Source of the DNA: Solanum dulcamara
Taxonomy: Eukaryota > Streptophyta > Magnoliopsida > Solanales > Solanaceae
Assembly (NCBI RefSeq): GCF_947179165.1
Contig: NC_077247.1
Coordinates: forward strand, 41,026,935-41,090,934
Direction of reading: 5' to 3'
Length of the DNA stretch: 64,000 bases
The translations under genes were made by a program, and so were the position numbers. Below the pieces are notes generated by a model. The model saw only the letters and a list, made by a program, of their open reading frames with translations. It searched no databases and was not told where the DNA came from. Positions 21,318 through 33,673 of the stretch are shown in pieces; position 1 is the stretch's first letter; every line of letters starts with the position of its first letter.

Positions 21318-22174
21318 GTAGTACGCGTGGATCTATTTATGTTGCTGGGATTGCTTTGAGCCTTGAGGATCATAATGTAAATACGTATATGAATATGGGA
21401 TGCATGTTTGAGTTAATATAGAATTGTAGATGAAGGACTAGGGGTATAAGCTAGTACGACAAATACCTACTCGTACGTACGTCTTGTTTTCATCCATTCA
21501 TATTTGTTAGAACCTGCAATCATCTCATTTAATTTAAAAGTCTAAGATGTTATACGAAATACACTTCTAAAATTACTTATTATGTATGTTTTAAGTATTT
21601 CTCCACATACAGATTTGATTTTTTTCATGGGTAAAGTATGTAGAAATTCTTTTGGTAATAGATGGTGTGAGAGTCGAACACATGAACTTTGCTTGCTAAT
21701 TTGGTATTATATTGAATCTATGATTATCTCATCTTAGAAGCTTGAGTTATTAAAGAAATTAATCCTAGTTTTAAGTTACTTAGTGAGATAACTATCCAGT
21801 TTGGCAGTTCAGAGCAAAAAAAATTTACTCCATCAATATTAGCCCAACTCATTATATGTTACGATATTAGACCTAAATCTTTTTTCTATTATAAAGTGGC
21901 TAAGCTTCTTGAGTTCTTTCGTTCGAATCCTCATCAATAAAGTGAGTTTAGATAGTCAATTAATTGACCTACTAATTTAAAGCTTCCTTCTCTCTACTTC
22001 GTGTTTCTCCAAGTTTGCTTCTCCTGTCAAATTTATATGTACAAAGAGGGGCATATTTTACATCTTAATAATTAATAGTGTACAAAAGTAAAAATGGAGA
22101 AGGAATCTAAAAGGGCAAAAATACAATTAATAAATTTTATCCTCCTACATATATAAATTAGCTTACAAAAAAAA
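21318..22174. other. intergenic, no gene seen
   Basis: AT-rich DNA without supported genes or defined elements. Confidence 0.4.
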
Positions 22175-22516
22175 AATGGGGTTCTTTATATCGAATCCAA
22201 ATGGAAGGCATTTGCCATTTATCAATAATAAAAGAACCTTCAGGATTTTTAGGCATTTGATAGAAGTCAATGTAGATGATTGAAATTGATGGAAGCTTTG
22301 GTTATCCCACTAAAACACAATGTCCTCTATATCTCTTCTTAGTTTCTTGTTGTAAGGAGCCCTCTCCTTAATCAAATTATGGACTACCAAAGAATTTATG
22401 TTCTTAATAAAATCTTGAAGACCATGATTAACGACGCCAAGTTCACACCCAAATGCCTTCATCTCTGCTATATCATTATTATCATAATGTATAGGGACAA
22501 ACAAATCAAATAACAT
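22175..22516 (-). pseudogene. fragment of an unrecognised plant protein, frameshifted
   Basis: On the minus strand, 22516-22310 reads as a globular segment (DNNDIAEMKAFGCELGVVNH, then IKERAPYNKKLRRDIEDIV) that ends in a stop. One codon later the same protein appears to continue in another frame with LPSISIIYIDFYQMPKNPEG and DKWQMPSIWIRYKEP. The two parts have balanced, non-repetitive composition unlike the surroundings. I infer one old coding exon broken by a stop near 22308 and a one-base shift. I do not recognise the family. No other exon was found nearby. Confidence 0.5.
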
Positions 22517-22701
22517 CTAATTGTAAGTGAATAAAAATTACTTTAGTTGAAGTTATACGTGAAATTTAGAAATAATAGTTACTATTATATAGAAATATCA
22601 AGATTCTTTATTTTTTTTACCGTTAAAAAAAGACCTCAAGCGTCAACAAGTGAATAATCAACACCAATATGTCCACTCCGTATTTTGTGCTAATTAAATG
22701 A
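22517..22701. other. short spacer
   Basis: AT-rich spacer between the coding relic and a MITE; nothing else seen. Confidence 0.4.
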
Positions 22702-22981
22702 TACTCTCTCCGTTCCTTTCGTTTCTTAATTCTTTTCTTTTTAGTTGCAATGATAAGATTTTGCACAATTTTTGAGAAAATATTAATTAAGAGTATTATT
22801 TAATTAATATATCTCTTATTAATTCTATAACTTTTAATTATTTTATGTGTTTGTTAATTTTAGAATAATTAATGTTAAAGGCAAAGTTGAAAAAAGACAA
22901 TTAATTCTCTCTTGATTGTATAAATTGACAACGACAAACATTTTTAGTATAAATGACAACCAATATGAAACGGGAGGAGTA
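22702..22981. mobile_element. Stowaway-like MITE
   Basis: Begins TACTCTCTCCGTTCC and ends with the inverted counterpart AACGGGAGGAGTA. The TA at each end fits the target duplication of Tc1/mariner-type MITEs. No coding capacity. Confidence 0.7.
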
Positions 22982-23779
22982 TATGAGAAAGGGATTTGAA
23001 GAGTTAAAATGGAACATAATTAAAGTCACCAAGTGTCAAAATAAAAATCGAAGGCAAGTTAAAGGAGTTGTCTATATGTATTTGGCCCCTAAAAAGTAAG
23101 GATATATAATACATAAATGTGTCATTTAATTTGATCTTAATTAACATTCATATTCTTCAATTTTGAGTGTGCACAAGTAGACACATGCGTTCTCAAGTTA
23201 AAAAATACGTTTATGAATTTATGAACAAAAACATGCATGTATTTGGCTCACTGCTTTCATGAGTGTACGAGTGTATCAGTACTCACTGCTGGCTAATTGC
23301 TTCTCAGTGTACTGTGTAAGCACTAATCCTTCCTTTTTCGATGTGGACGAATTTCCTTCTCATGTGTGCAATTAGTGTTTTTTTGTTCTCTGGTGTCTAT
23401 ATAGTAGTATGTCTTTTTCAAAAAAGTTGATGCCATTAAATTCAAAAAGTTTTGCTTTTTCTGGTACAATGGAGAGAACCATATTGTTTTGAGTCCATAA
23501 ATATATATATCATCATATCTTGTTAATTTCTTTTTCTGCTTCTTTCCGTTTTACGAGATGTGAGAGTGTTTGTTATTTAGTGCATATATATCCTGAGACC
23601 AATTCACGAAAGTAGGTACTCAAATAAGACATGTGGATTTAAAGTTTTGATTTGAAATCAGTTTTTATTTATAAAAATTGAACAAAAAGCAGAATTTTAA
23701 TTTTAAGTTTGTACTTTTTATTTTTTAAGTATTAATAAAATTGATCTATAAATTTAAATTTTATATATAAAAAAATCAT
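22982..23779. other. intergenic, no gene seen
   Basis: AT-rich DNA. A TATATATAAAAA stretch at its end is the target of the next SINE. Confidence 0.4.
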
Positions 23780-23960
23780 GAAGGAAGTCTTGGAGTAACT
23801 AGTAAAATTGTTGTCATGTGATCAGGAGGTCACGGGTTTAAGCCTTGGAAACAGCCTCTGACAGAAATGCAAAGTAAGGCTGCGTACAATAGACCCTTGT
23901 GGTCGGGCTCTTTCCTGGACCCTGCGCATATCGGGTGCTTAAGTGCACCGGACTGCCCTT
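23780..23960 (+). mobile_element. TS SINE, nearly full length
   Basis: Forward copy with an A-box region TGGAGTAACTAGTAAAATTG and a B-box GGGTTTAAGCC, then the family body (GCGTACAATAGACCCTTGTG, GACCCTGCGCAT, CACCGGACTGCCC). It is flanked by near-identical copies of TATATATAAAAAATCAT, which are the target duplication. RNA polymerase III promoter boxes are slightly diverged. Confidence 0.9.
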
Positions 23961-23976
23961 TATATATAAAAAATCA

Positions 23977-25318
23977 TCATTCATTACTAAAATATATTTA
24001 TTAGAAATCTGTTACTTCCATAAAATCACCGTTTCCAAATTTTGATAGTTTTTATAAATTGCGAAATTTTCAGAATATAAGAAAAATATAAATTTCGAAA
24101 TTTAAATTACATGTTCAAATGAAATTTCAACTTTAAATTATTCTAATTTAAAATGGTCATATCCAAACAGGCCCTCTTAAGATGTAGTGTTTGATATGGA
24201 GGAAACCAATCTTTTCATGTTTGATTGGTTGACCATATTTTTAAAGAAAAAAAATTCTCTAGAAAATAAATTTATTAAAAATAAAAAAAATGAATTTCCA
24301 ACTAAGGAAAACAAGATGTTGTTTTCATTTTTCTTTTTTTATCCCTCAATGGGAAGAAAAGAGCATCCATCCTTTTTGTTTTCTTAGTGCCTTGAACCCA
24401 CGATCATAGGATTAAAGGTGAGTAGTGTTTATCATTTGAACAATTTTTCTTACTAGAAAACAAGTTTCATGAATAGTATATACATTAATTATATCTCTTT
24501 TGTACCCCTATAGCCCCCCATCCTCACCGTACCCCTCTATCCCCAACCCCAAAGGATTTGCCTTCGATAATATAAAATAATTTTAGAATAATATTTTTTG
24601 TTTATGTATTAAGGAGTAGAAAAAAAATAAAAAATTTATTTATTTATTCAAAAGAACATTTTTCATAAAAATATATTTTTTTCCATACCATACACACCCT
24701 TTAAACTCCTCATCGAGTCATGAAGCTTCTTCTAGTAATTGAGTACTTCCACCATGCCAACCGATTGATATCCTGTGGAAGAAGCAAATTTCCAATTATT
24801 AGGATTTGAAAATGTTTTGACATGTCCATCCCCCAATATAGAGGTGGAGTCAACTAACTCATGATATAGTTTGGACAGGTAGAGAAAGTATGAAATTTTT
24901 AGCTAATTCATTATTAAATATTTATTGATTTAGCTAAATAAAATTAGCATGAATTTTTTGTTGTTTAGCTACAAAATTTTATGTGTCAGCTAATTCTTTA
25001 TTTTCCAGTACCAATTGTACTCACTGCTTATCATCATTACCTAGCTTATGGCTCCCTACTGTCGACAGCTTTTTCTCTTTTACACTTCACACCATTCATA
25101 TACACGTCAAAAGATTAATTTCGATGTACTTATAAAGGTGTCGAAAATATTTATATAATTATATCAACTTTGCAACGTAATTATATATATAGTTAGATAT
25201 CTATGATAAATATATTACTCAATCGGTCGAGCTAGCTAGTAAAAATGATGATTAAACTGCTATATATATATATCATTAACTAAAATTTATTTGCGATGTT
25301 TAGTTTGTTTATACGACT

Positions 25319-25377
<59 letters not shown>

Positions 25378-25673
25378 CTCATGAGTAATTAAATCTCAAG
25401 AAGATTTATATATAGAAATGAGCAGACTTTTAGGCACTACTAGAATTTGGAAATGAAGTATCTTTTTCTTAGATAACGAATTGACTTTTTTAAGTGTATA
25501 TTATAAAATATAAATGGGGATAGAGAACTACGTTGCTCTTTCCTGCTTGGTCTTTAAAGACAAACACATGCATTGAACATTGGAATGAAAATTGTCTTTT
25601 AGATCCTCCATTGCTCCATCACCACTAAAACCACAATTTTTTTTACACTATCACCACAAAATTCTCCTACACT
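23977..25673. other. intergenic with (TA)n microsatellite
   Basis: No gene supported. A (TA)n tract of about 55 bases lies at 25322-25376 and a shorter one near 25260. A CACTACTAGAA motif at about 25436 may be an isolated CACTA end. Confidence 0.45.
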
Positions 25674-26088
25674 TTATTTGGATGGTTGTTACGTATTGTT
25701 TCATAATGTATCGTATTATATTGTATTGTATTGTATCATATTATATTATTTTAATGAATATAGTGTTTGGATAGATTGTATCGTTCTCCGTCGTTACATA
25801 ATATCATACCTCTATGATTTGAATGATAAACTTACAAAAAAAAGTAGAGTATGGGGTAAAGCTACTCAGAAAATGTAGGAAAAAAGATGAAATATAATTA
25901 TTAAATGATAAATAAAGAAAAAATGAGAAGAAAATATTAAGGCAACAACGCGATACACCAAATCGGTCGTTACCTAACGATGGATTTAAACGATATGATA
26001 CAATATAATTTAAATAACAATCAAAACAAACATTGTATTTAGACTAACAATACAATAAAATACAACAGGCAACAACCATCCAAACAAG
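25674..26088. mobile_element. MITE with TTTGGATGGTTGTT ends
   Basis: The left end reads TTTGGATGGTTGTTACGTATTG; the right end is its inverted counterpart, AACAACCATCCAAACAA. The interior is rich in TATTG/ATACAA repeats and has no credible coding frame. Superfamily uncertain; no clear target duplication. Confidence 0.7.
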
Positions 26089-26647
26089 GTGGTTCATCAG
26101 TGCAAAAAAATTATTCAAACTCCAATCTTGAAATCGCAATAAAATTCGGATCTGAACATCTTAATAAATAGTTTTTTGAGTGGGTTGGTTTGTATTCATT
26201 AGAAACACCTAGATGAAGAGGATGATTGTAGGTGGAGGTGGACTAGTTTGGAGTTAAATTTCAGTTCCATAGTCGACTGGAAAAACATTATCTCGACAAA
26301 ATATATCACGTGTATATATCGTGTATATCATTGATCATACCCATATTTTCATGGATATAAGTGTGATATACATGATATATAGGAGATACAAGGGGATATA
26401 CACGGATGGAATTGTTTTCAACCTCGAGTTTTTAATTTGAAAATCGTAATATTCAAGCTTCTTAAGATATTACGGCCAAAAAGTAAAATCCATTCTTTTT
26501 TGGGGTACTACAGATAAAACTTCATTAACTAAACAGGAATGTAACGTTACAGGAAGTACGCACAGACCTATTTGGTATACAATATATGTTCACATGTCAA
26601 TCTTATAAAGTTATGCAAGTGTAGTTAACAATAACTACCATTTTAAG

Positions 26648-27295
26648 TAGGGCTGTACAGGGCAAATCGATAAACCACACCAAATCGACAAACCGAACCA
26701 AACCGAAAAAAAATCCGACTAGTGGTTTGGTTTGACTTGATTTGGTGTTTGAAAAAAAACCCGACCATTATAGGGTTGGTTTGATTTTAACTAAAAAAAA
26801 GTCAAACCGAACCCAAACCGACCCGATTATAGATATACTACTTTTAAATTATGTTATACATAAAAATATTTATTAAAATGTAATTTATAAAAAAAAATTA
26901 AAAATTTTTCATAATTTTTGTTTTCTTTCTTACATTTAGATTTGGACTTGAGAAGCCCTCAAGTCTTCTCAAGTCCAAATCTAAATAATATACAAAAAAA
27001 GCTCATCTTATAAAGTTATATTATAAAGTTAAAACTTCAAACAATATTCTGCCTCCATCTTATATGTTGATATTTTGTACTAAAACTCTTTTTAAGAAGC
27101 ACTGCTCTGTGTTTTTTATTAGATACTATGAAAAATCCGAAAAACCCAAAAAAATCTGAAAAACCCGAGAAAAATTGATATCGAAAAACCCGACTTTTAT
27201 TGATTTGGTTTGGTTTATAGATTTAATAACCCAACACAAATGATTTGATTTGGTTTGTAAAAAATCCGAATCAACCCGGTCTATGTACACCCCTA
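26648..27295. mobile_element. non-autonomous hAT element at the SAG101 stop codon
   Basis: Terminal inverted repeats TAGGGCTGTACA and TAGGGGTGTACA (right end, inverted), then repeated AAACCGAACC/TTGGTTTGG subterminal motifs. The 8-bp target duplication ATTTTAAG is perfect (26640-26647 and 27296-27303), the size expected of hAT elements. The right-hand copy overlaps the stop codon of SAG101 (27299-27301, minus strand). No transposase frame. Confidence 0.9.
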
Positions 27296-27298
27296 ATT

Positions 27299-30200
27299 TT
27301 AAGCATAACTTTGATATTCTTCATTTTCCATGTAAAAGGCCAAAGGCAAATTACTCAAACAGCTTAGAATATCTTGCCTATATTCTTGCCACCACTTCAT
27401 GAAGCTACAATGAGGCTGGAAAATCTCAGAGGATGCTGAATAGCTCCTTATCAAACTCATTGTATATTCCCCAAAATTAGCCAAATACGCTCTCGAATTT
27501 TCCTTCTCTTCTGGACTGCCTTCTCTCAGTCTTGTGGAACTTATAATAGCTTCCTCCACATATGCCCAAAAGCAAGAATCCTCGGTGAGGCTAACAGACT
27601 TCCTTCTATTGTTACCACTTCCAGACGGTTTGTCTTCTATCATCCATTTCTCTAACTGTTTATAGTGCTCAGATCTTCCGAGATTTACATAGTCTCTGTT
27701 CCCTGATTTCATATAGTATTCAGCTATGTCGAGTGGTTCGACCATCCTTCTATAGTTTGTCCCTGCATAAAGCCAACGAGTACGAAAAGCTGCCTCCTCT
27801 TTTTGTGGCATTTTCTCTACTTCTGCAACCATTATTTTCCAGTATTTAGTGAGGGTTCTTTGGTGCTTGACAATTTCTTGTCTGCTTTTGACTGCATCCC
27901 TGCTTCGTGACCCGCTGCATTTGAAACTATCATAGTAGCCTCCTTCATTCAGGGTTACTTTCTTGTAGCACTCTAGCCAAGCCATAGCTTCTTTCATTTT
28001 GTTTAGCTTCTTGCCAGGATCGAAGGCATTCCTCTTCTTTGAGAAAGATTCTTCCACTCTTTCCTTCACTTTGTTCCTAAGAGAGCTCATGTTACTTCTG
28101 TGCTGCCACGACCAATATATGCATATACAAGTTAGAAGAAAAGAAAAAAAAGGTTTAGAAACAAATTCTAAAAGTTTTACGAACATTATCTCTATTGATT
28201 TCCTTTTCATTCAACTTTAGCTCAAGATAAAGGGAAACTATACTTGCTTGCACTTTAGGGGTAAGTTTATTTTACCTGTCCAATTCTGATTGCTTCTAGT
28301 TGTAGATTGATGCCTGCTTGGAGTTGATTCACTATAAAGTCACACAGCTGAGAAGTTCCCTTACAGATTACTCTATGCTTGAGGTGTTCCAAAACCTGCT
28401 CATAGTCGAAATGCAAGAAACCATTGTCCTGGTGTGGGCTATTTGAGTTCATTTCCGTCATAAGATCCAAAACTGATTCAGGTTCCTCAAAACAAGAGCA
28501 GTCTGAATCTGAGCACAGCAGAAACATACCGAATGGCTTGAAAATACAAGATTGAGGAGTAGAACCAGTAAAGCCATTAGTAGGTGAAATTAAAAATCTT
28601 GGGATTGGATCTTGGTTTGAGACTACGTGCAAGAAGCTTGAATTCCATGATGGACGTTCTGATATGGCTTGTTGCAGGCCACTGTCACCAAGAAGGGGTG
28701 AACCAAACGTGATGCAAGTGGGACGCTTATTATTGTCCTTTGGAGAAATGTTAAGTAGCCAGAGAGTGAATAGAGATGCCACAGAACCTCCCAAAGAAAG
28801 TCCAGTGATTATTAGAGGACTGAAACTGTCCAACTGCACTCAAGCAGAATGAACAAAATATCAACATGAATAATATGAATAACAACGCTACTGCATCCCT
28901 AACTAACACCATAAAATCAATGCTTCAGACATAAGTAAGTTTTGGTCTCATAAAAGAGTTTCAAGTTCTCTATAAAAAAAAGGGCAGCTCGGTACACTAA
29001 AGCTCTCGTTATGCGCAGGGTCCGGAAAAGGGCCCGACCACAAGGGTCTATTGTACGCAACTTTACCTTGCATTTCTGCCAGATGTTGTTTCCAAGGTTG
29101 TTTCAAGTTCTCTATCTTGTCTAAATTTCCAGCATTACCATGTTAACATGATTCAAGGTATTCGAGTTTTTATTTTTCTGTTAGTTTACAGATATCATAT
29201 AACTGCACAATTACGACAAAGTTTATAGGCGAACTAATACTAATAAAAAGACACATTTCTTATATGGCAACTGAAAAGAAGCTTAGGATTTGTAAATTAA
29301 AAAGGAGATTTCTTCTTTAGCACCAGAATCTAACCAATCTAAAGACTCTAGTTATTTATCTTATGCAAATTTATAGAGCCACTTAAATGTAACACTCAGT
29401 TTAACATAGTGCATTGAAACCACATAATTCTTCATTTTAAACTTCCATCTCTCTTTATTTCTTGGAGATACTATGGTCAACAGTCAATAATTCACATGGC
29501 AAGACTAAGAGCCGTTTGGATTGGCTTATAAGTTGCTTATCAGTTGTTTTCAACTTTTTTTAGTGTTTGGCTGGCCAACTTAAAGTCATTTTGTGCTTAA
29601 AATAAGCCTCAATAAATAGTTGAGTTTATTTGGATGAACTTATTTTAAACAGTTTATAAGTTGAAAACAGCTTATAAGTCAACAAAAAAGAGTTGGTCTG
29701 CACCTACTTTTTTTTAAAACTTATAAGCAGTTTTCAACTTATAAGCTGCTTAAAAATAAGTCAATCCAAACAGGCTATAAATAACTAAATGCTCACTGTG
29801 ATTCAATTTCTTTGTCTTACTTTCTTTGTAGTTCGTTAAAAAAAAAAAAAGTTTTTTTCTTTTTGATAGTTTTACATGTGACATGCTTAAGACTATTAAA
29901 TAACATTTTGAGTACATTGTATGTGTCTTTAGTTTAAGACAATAAAAATTCTTTCTACTTTCCTAAACTCCATATCAAGTTAAAACGAAACAAACAAATT
30001 GAAACTGGGGTAGTAACATCTAGCACAAGTAGGGAAAGCTCAAGAGAAATCACAAGGAATATTATAATACCTGTTCTTTGAGGGCAGAGAGCTCATTCAG
30101 TAATGAGGCAAACAGGATTATTGCTGCTTTGTCAACTGAGAAATGAGGGTTGACTTTGGTAGAAATGAAGTCAAAAGGAGATTGGGAACCTTTAAGAGCT

Positions 30201-30556
30201 TCTGAAGAGACCATTTCTTTCTGAACAGAACAAGTAGGAGAGGATACAAAAGCAACAATAGCACCATTTGAATGATATGGGTAAACTTTAAGCAAAATAG
30301 GAACAGAGTTAGTTGGATTGTTCAAATACATATGACTGTTAAGGTCAGAGATTCTTGACCAAGAATCATGCAGTAGATCTGAGCTCACCAACAAATTTGC
30401 CAATTCTTGGCCACTGCTGAACCTGTGGAACAAGAATTTGAAAAGTTATGTAAAACAATCTTGAGAAATAAAGCAAAAAGCTTTGAACTTTTTGTAGTAT
30501 ATGCAATTGAAAACATAAAAGAATAAAATTGCCACTCACAAGGGAAACTGGCTCAT
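27299..30556 (-). CDS. SAG101: SAG101, lipase-like immune regulator of the EDS1 family
   Basis: Nucleocytoplasmic partner of EDS1; EDS1-SAG101 dimers work with the helper NLR NRG1 in TIR-NLR immunity. Four exons with GT-AG introns: 30540-30556, 30071-30422, 28276-28833 and 27299-28102, giving 576 residues. The first exon holds only MSQFP and two bases, chosen because it joins in frame to LFSSGQELANLLVSSDLL, the start of the lipase-like domain. That domain carries ITGLSLGGS with Ser136 in a GxSxG setting and QDPIPRF about 70 residues later. The fourth exon is the alpha-helical EP domain, with EPLDIAEYY and GRSEHYKQLEKWM. Intron 2 (1237 nt) contains a SINE and a MITE. EDS1 or PAD4 are less likely because of length and N-terminus. 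A hAT element has inserted at the stop codon, so the 3' UTR is transposon sequence. Confidence 0.93.
28974..29099 (-). mobile_element. truncated TS SINE in SAG101 intron 2
   Basis: Same family as 23780 and 47828 but lacking the A/B-box end. It is flanked by the perfect 16-bp duplication GTTTCAAGTTCTCTAT (28958-28973 and 29100-29115). It sits antisense to the window and in the same direction as the SAG101 transcript. Confidence 0.92.
29510..29776. mobile_element. MITE with AGCCGTTTGGATTG ends, in SAG101 intron 2
   Basis: The ends AGCCGTTTGGATTGGCTTAT and the inverted AAGTCAATCCAAACAGGCT flank a palindrome-rich interior with repeated CTTATAAG motifs. The same family occurs at 54706-56032 and 60135-60464. 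Confidence 0.8.
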
Positions 30557-31765
30557 CTTCTTGGCCTTTGGAGAATTTGATAAATCCCTGAAGGCCTAGC
30601 TAGCATCTAATATAAGTATAGTAGTAGAAGATATTGGACAAGAAGTTAACATACAAGGTTGGCAAATGAGGGGGGGAAAAAGGTTGGCAAATGAGAAAGG
30701 AATGAGGAAAGTAGATGTAAAGAACAAGAAGTGAATGTGTGGTTTAATTCTTGATTTTCCTTAAAATCCCACTCTCCAAGTCTACAAGTATAGCTAATAC
30801 TCTATTTACGTATTGACATGACATAAATTTTTTAAAAAGAAAATATTTTTAAAATTTATAATTTAAAACAAACTTATATTTATATGGCTGTAAATTACTA
30901 TATTAAGATTTTAAAAATAATAATTTTTAGTCAAATTATTTGTAGTTATAGAAGAAAATTACTTTTACTTTAAGATAAACTGAAAATGAAATGTTAGTCA
31001 CGTGAATTAGGACAGAGAGTATACATGAATAGTCGTAATTGAGAAATCTCAACAATAGTTCAATTAATTGACTAACTCAATTTTTGACTTATTGATAAAA
31101 AAATTTAATCCCACTTTATAATTTCCTCTCCGATTCCTCTTCCCCTCCCCCGGACACCAATAAAAATAAAAAAGAGAGAGCAGTCGTAATCAGTTAAACT
31201 TCGTAGATGTTTCGTGCTCAGATTCAGTTTCATCATTCTTCCAATCTTGAAGACATTTTTCTTCTCCAAGTTGAACAAGTCCTACACAAGTTAAATTATT
31301 GCCTAGTGTACTATGTAGACTTGAATTTGATAATTTGGGGAGGGGTTGGTGGGAGCAAAAGGATGATTCCATGATATTTAATTTTAAAGATGCAGGTACT
31401 AATATGAAGATAGTGAGTAATATATTTCTTTATATTTAACAATGTAAAAGCAAATCATATTTTATACTCTATGATATTCTAAAATTAAAACACACTTATT
31501 ATGGTGTTTTATTCAACTTTTGAAAGGAGAGAGAAGTAGACTCGTATAGTCGTCTTATTTTAAAATCTAGTAGTATCACAACTACAATGATTGTAACATA
31601 AAGCATAAAGTAGAATTTCTGCATGTCACGACATAATTTTCAAAGGATATAAGCCAATTAATTAGTTTGAAGAAGTTGCACTCTAACTTCCGTCTGCATA
31701 TATATCACATTATAACATGAATAGTCTCCAATATTCCACTAGGGATAACCAGTAACTCATATCCC
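30557..31765. other. SAG101 upstream region, no further gene
   Basis: Contains the 5' leader and promoter of SAG101 on the minus strand; I could not fix the start of transcription. 30780-31020 resembles a worn MITE (GACATAAATTTTTT...). A 60-codon open frame near 31190-31372 has no family features and is not called. Confidence 0.4.
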
Positions 31766-32154
31766 TAGGTTTGTTTGGTTTGAATATAAATTATAATGGG
31801 ATAAATTGTGATGAAATTATTTTTTATTGAGTGTTTGATTTGTTGCATTTAAAATAATATGCATTATGTAAATTTTAAGAATAAATTATTTGTTTATGAA
31901 AATATCTTTTATGAATATGAAAAGTGATGTATAAAAAGGATTTAAAGGAATATTTTTGCCGTTTACCTACTTTATCCTGGATTAAGTTATCCCGAGATTA
32001 CTATACCACTCAAAAGGAAGGATAACTTATCCTAGTCATAATTATTAATACTGGGATAAGTTATCCATACTTTGTAACCAAACAAACAATTGAAGGTTAC
32101 TAAAAATTTATCCCAAAACTATTTTATCTTATCCACCACACCAAACAACCCCTT
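31766..32154. mobile_element. MITE with AGGTTTGTTTGGT ends
   Basis: The left end AGGTTTGTTTGGTTTGAA and the inverted right end CACACCAAACAACCCCTT form imperfect inverted repeats. The interior has repeated GGATAA/TTATCC motifs. Related to a fragment at 20935-21115. Confidence 0.65.
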
Positions 32155-33673
32155 ATTGTTAATTTGTGGCTCCGGTGTTTACATCAAGCTAAATTGGTAT
32201 CATAGATAAATAATAGATTAAGGTGATCATATATACTATTGATTAATATTGTTTGGACTATTCAAAAATATCTACATATGAACGACAAATGTCATGCGTT
32301 CATTGGCCGTAAGTTTTTTGGTCATTGAAATCTTCAAACTTAGTGTGGTATATGAAACAATCATGATATAACTATAGTTTTTATTAATAAAAATACAGAA
32401 GAAAAAAAGGTCACGGAATATTTTACATTTCATCATTTTTTAAATTAATTTTTTTAACTCATTGCTGAATGATCCCTAAATTAGCTCTGAATAGTACTCA
32501 ACTACTCATAGAGTACCAAAACATATATGTAACTGGTGAAAACATGACAAGACAATATAACATGTGAAATTCTAAAACGATTCAAAAGAATAGATTCAAA
32601 CTTGATCTAAAATACAAATTAGAGAAACAAGGAGATGACATGCTGATAAAACCAATGATGGGTCAAGTTGGACGAATTGGACTATGACCTATTATTTAGC
32701 ACAATTTAAAAAATTTGATGTGAAATTTAAAATTTTAGTAATATGTATAAGTTTGAAACTAAAAAAATGATGGGTCAAGTTGGATTAATTGCACTATAAC
32801 CTATTGTTTAGCTCATTTTAGTCTATTTCAACTTTGAGCAGGGTTGACAATGACCCATTTATTACTTATGCTCAGCTTGTAATCGTAGAGCCTGAGCTAG
32901 ATGATTTGCCTCCATTCAAAATATATTAGGGGCTTTCGCTTTTGTCAGATTTAAAGTTGTATTAAAAGTCCTCCATCTCAAATTCCATCATCGCAGCTAT
33001 TCAGTTACACACATATTACATATTTGGCTAATTATATAAAATGGTGTCAAATTAACACAATCAAACCTTACTCCATATGTTTAAAATGATACAAATTTTA
33101 GTTGAAGTGTCTAAGTAAAATTTTATATCAATATATGACTTCATTTCTAATTTTACTACACTACATGACACATACATACATGTAAAAGCATTTTCGATCA
33201 TAATTCAATCATTTTATATAATTAAAACTATGCAAAAACATAACATTTAAATTAGTACCCATCGATAAGTGAAAATACATAAAGGTAACATTTTTTTTCT
33301 ATTCATACATGTCACACGAGTGTTCACGGATTTCAACCCCAAAAGATTTATTACTACCTGTGTGAATTGAACGAACTTAAAAGTACAACCAGCTTAAGCT
33401 GGTTTTCCACCGATTTTTTAGTGTTCGTCCATTTCTAGCAAAGTCTAAAGGACATATTCGTTGCCGATTTTGGGTTCTGATGGAAGATACTGCTGAGGTT
33501 ATACACCAAGTACACACGTGATTCTGCTCTTAAGAAGTGTACGCGCAATTCAGCTCTGGAAAAACTCCCTGAGGTCCAGAGAGAGATGAAGTTTATAGTC
33601 AACCTCTGCCTCTCAGATTTATGGAACCTCTGTGACACATAAAGAAATATCCAATCTAAACAAGTCTCGATAA
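32155..33673. other. intergenic with a 110-bp imperfect duplication
   Basis: Two units beginning TGATGGGTCAAGTTGGA lie at about 32655 and 32768. The rest is AT-rich without genes. Confidence 0.5.

Noticed and set aside
31190..31372. 60-codon open frame upstream of SAG101
   Set aside because: Too short, no recognisable features, and it lies in probable promoter DNA.
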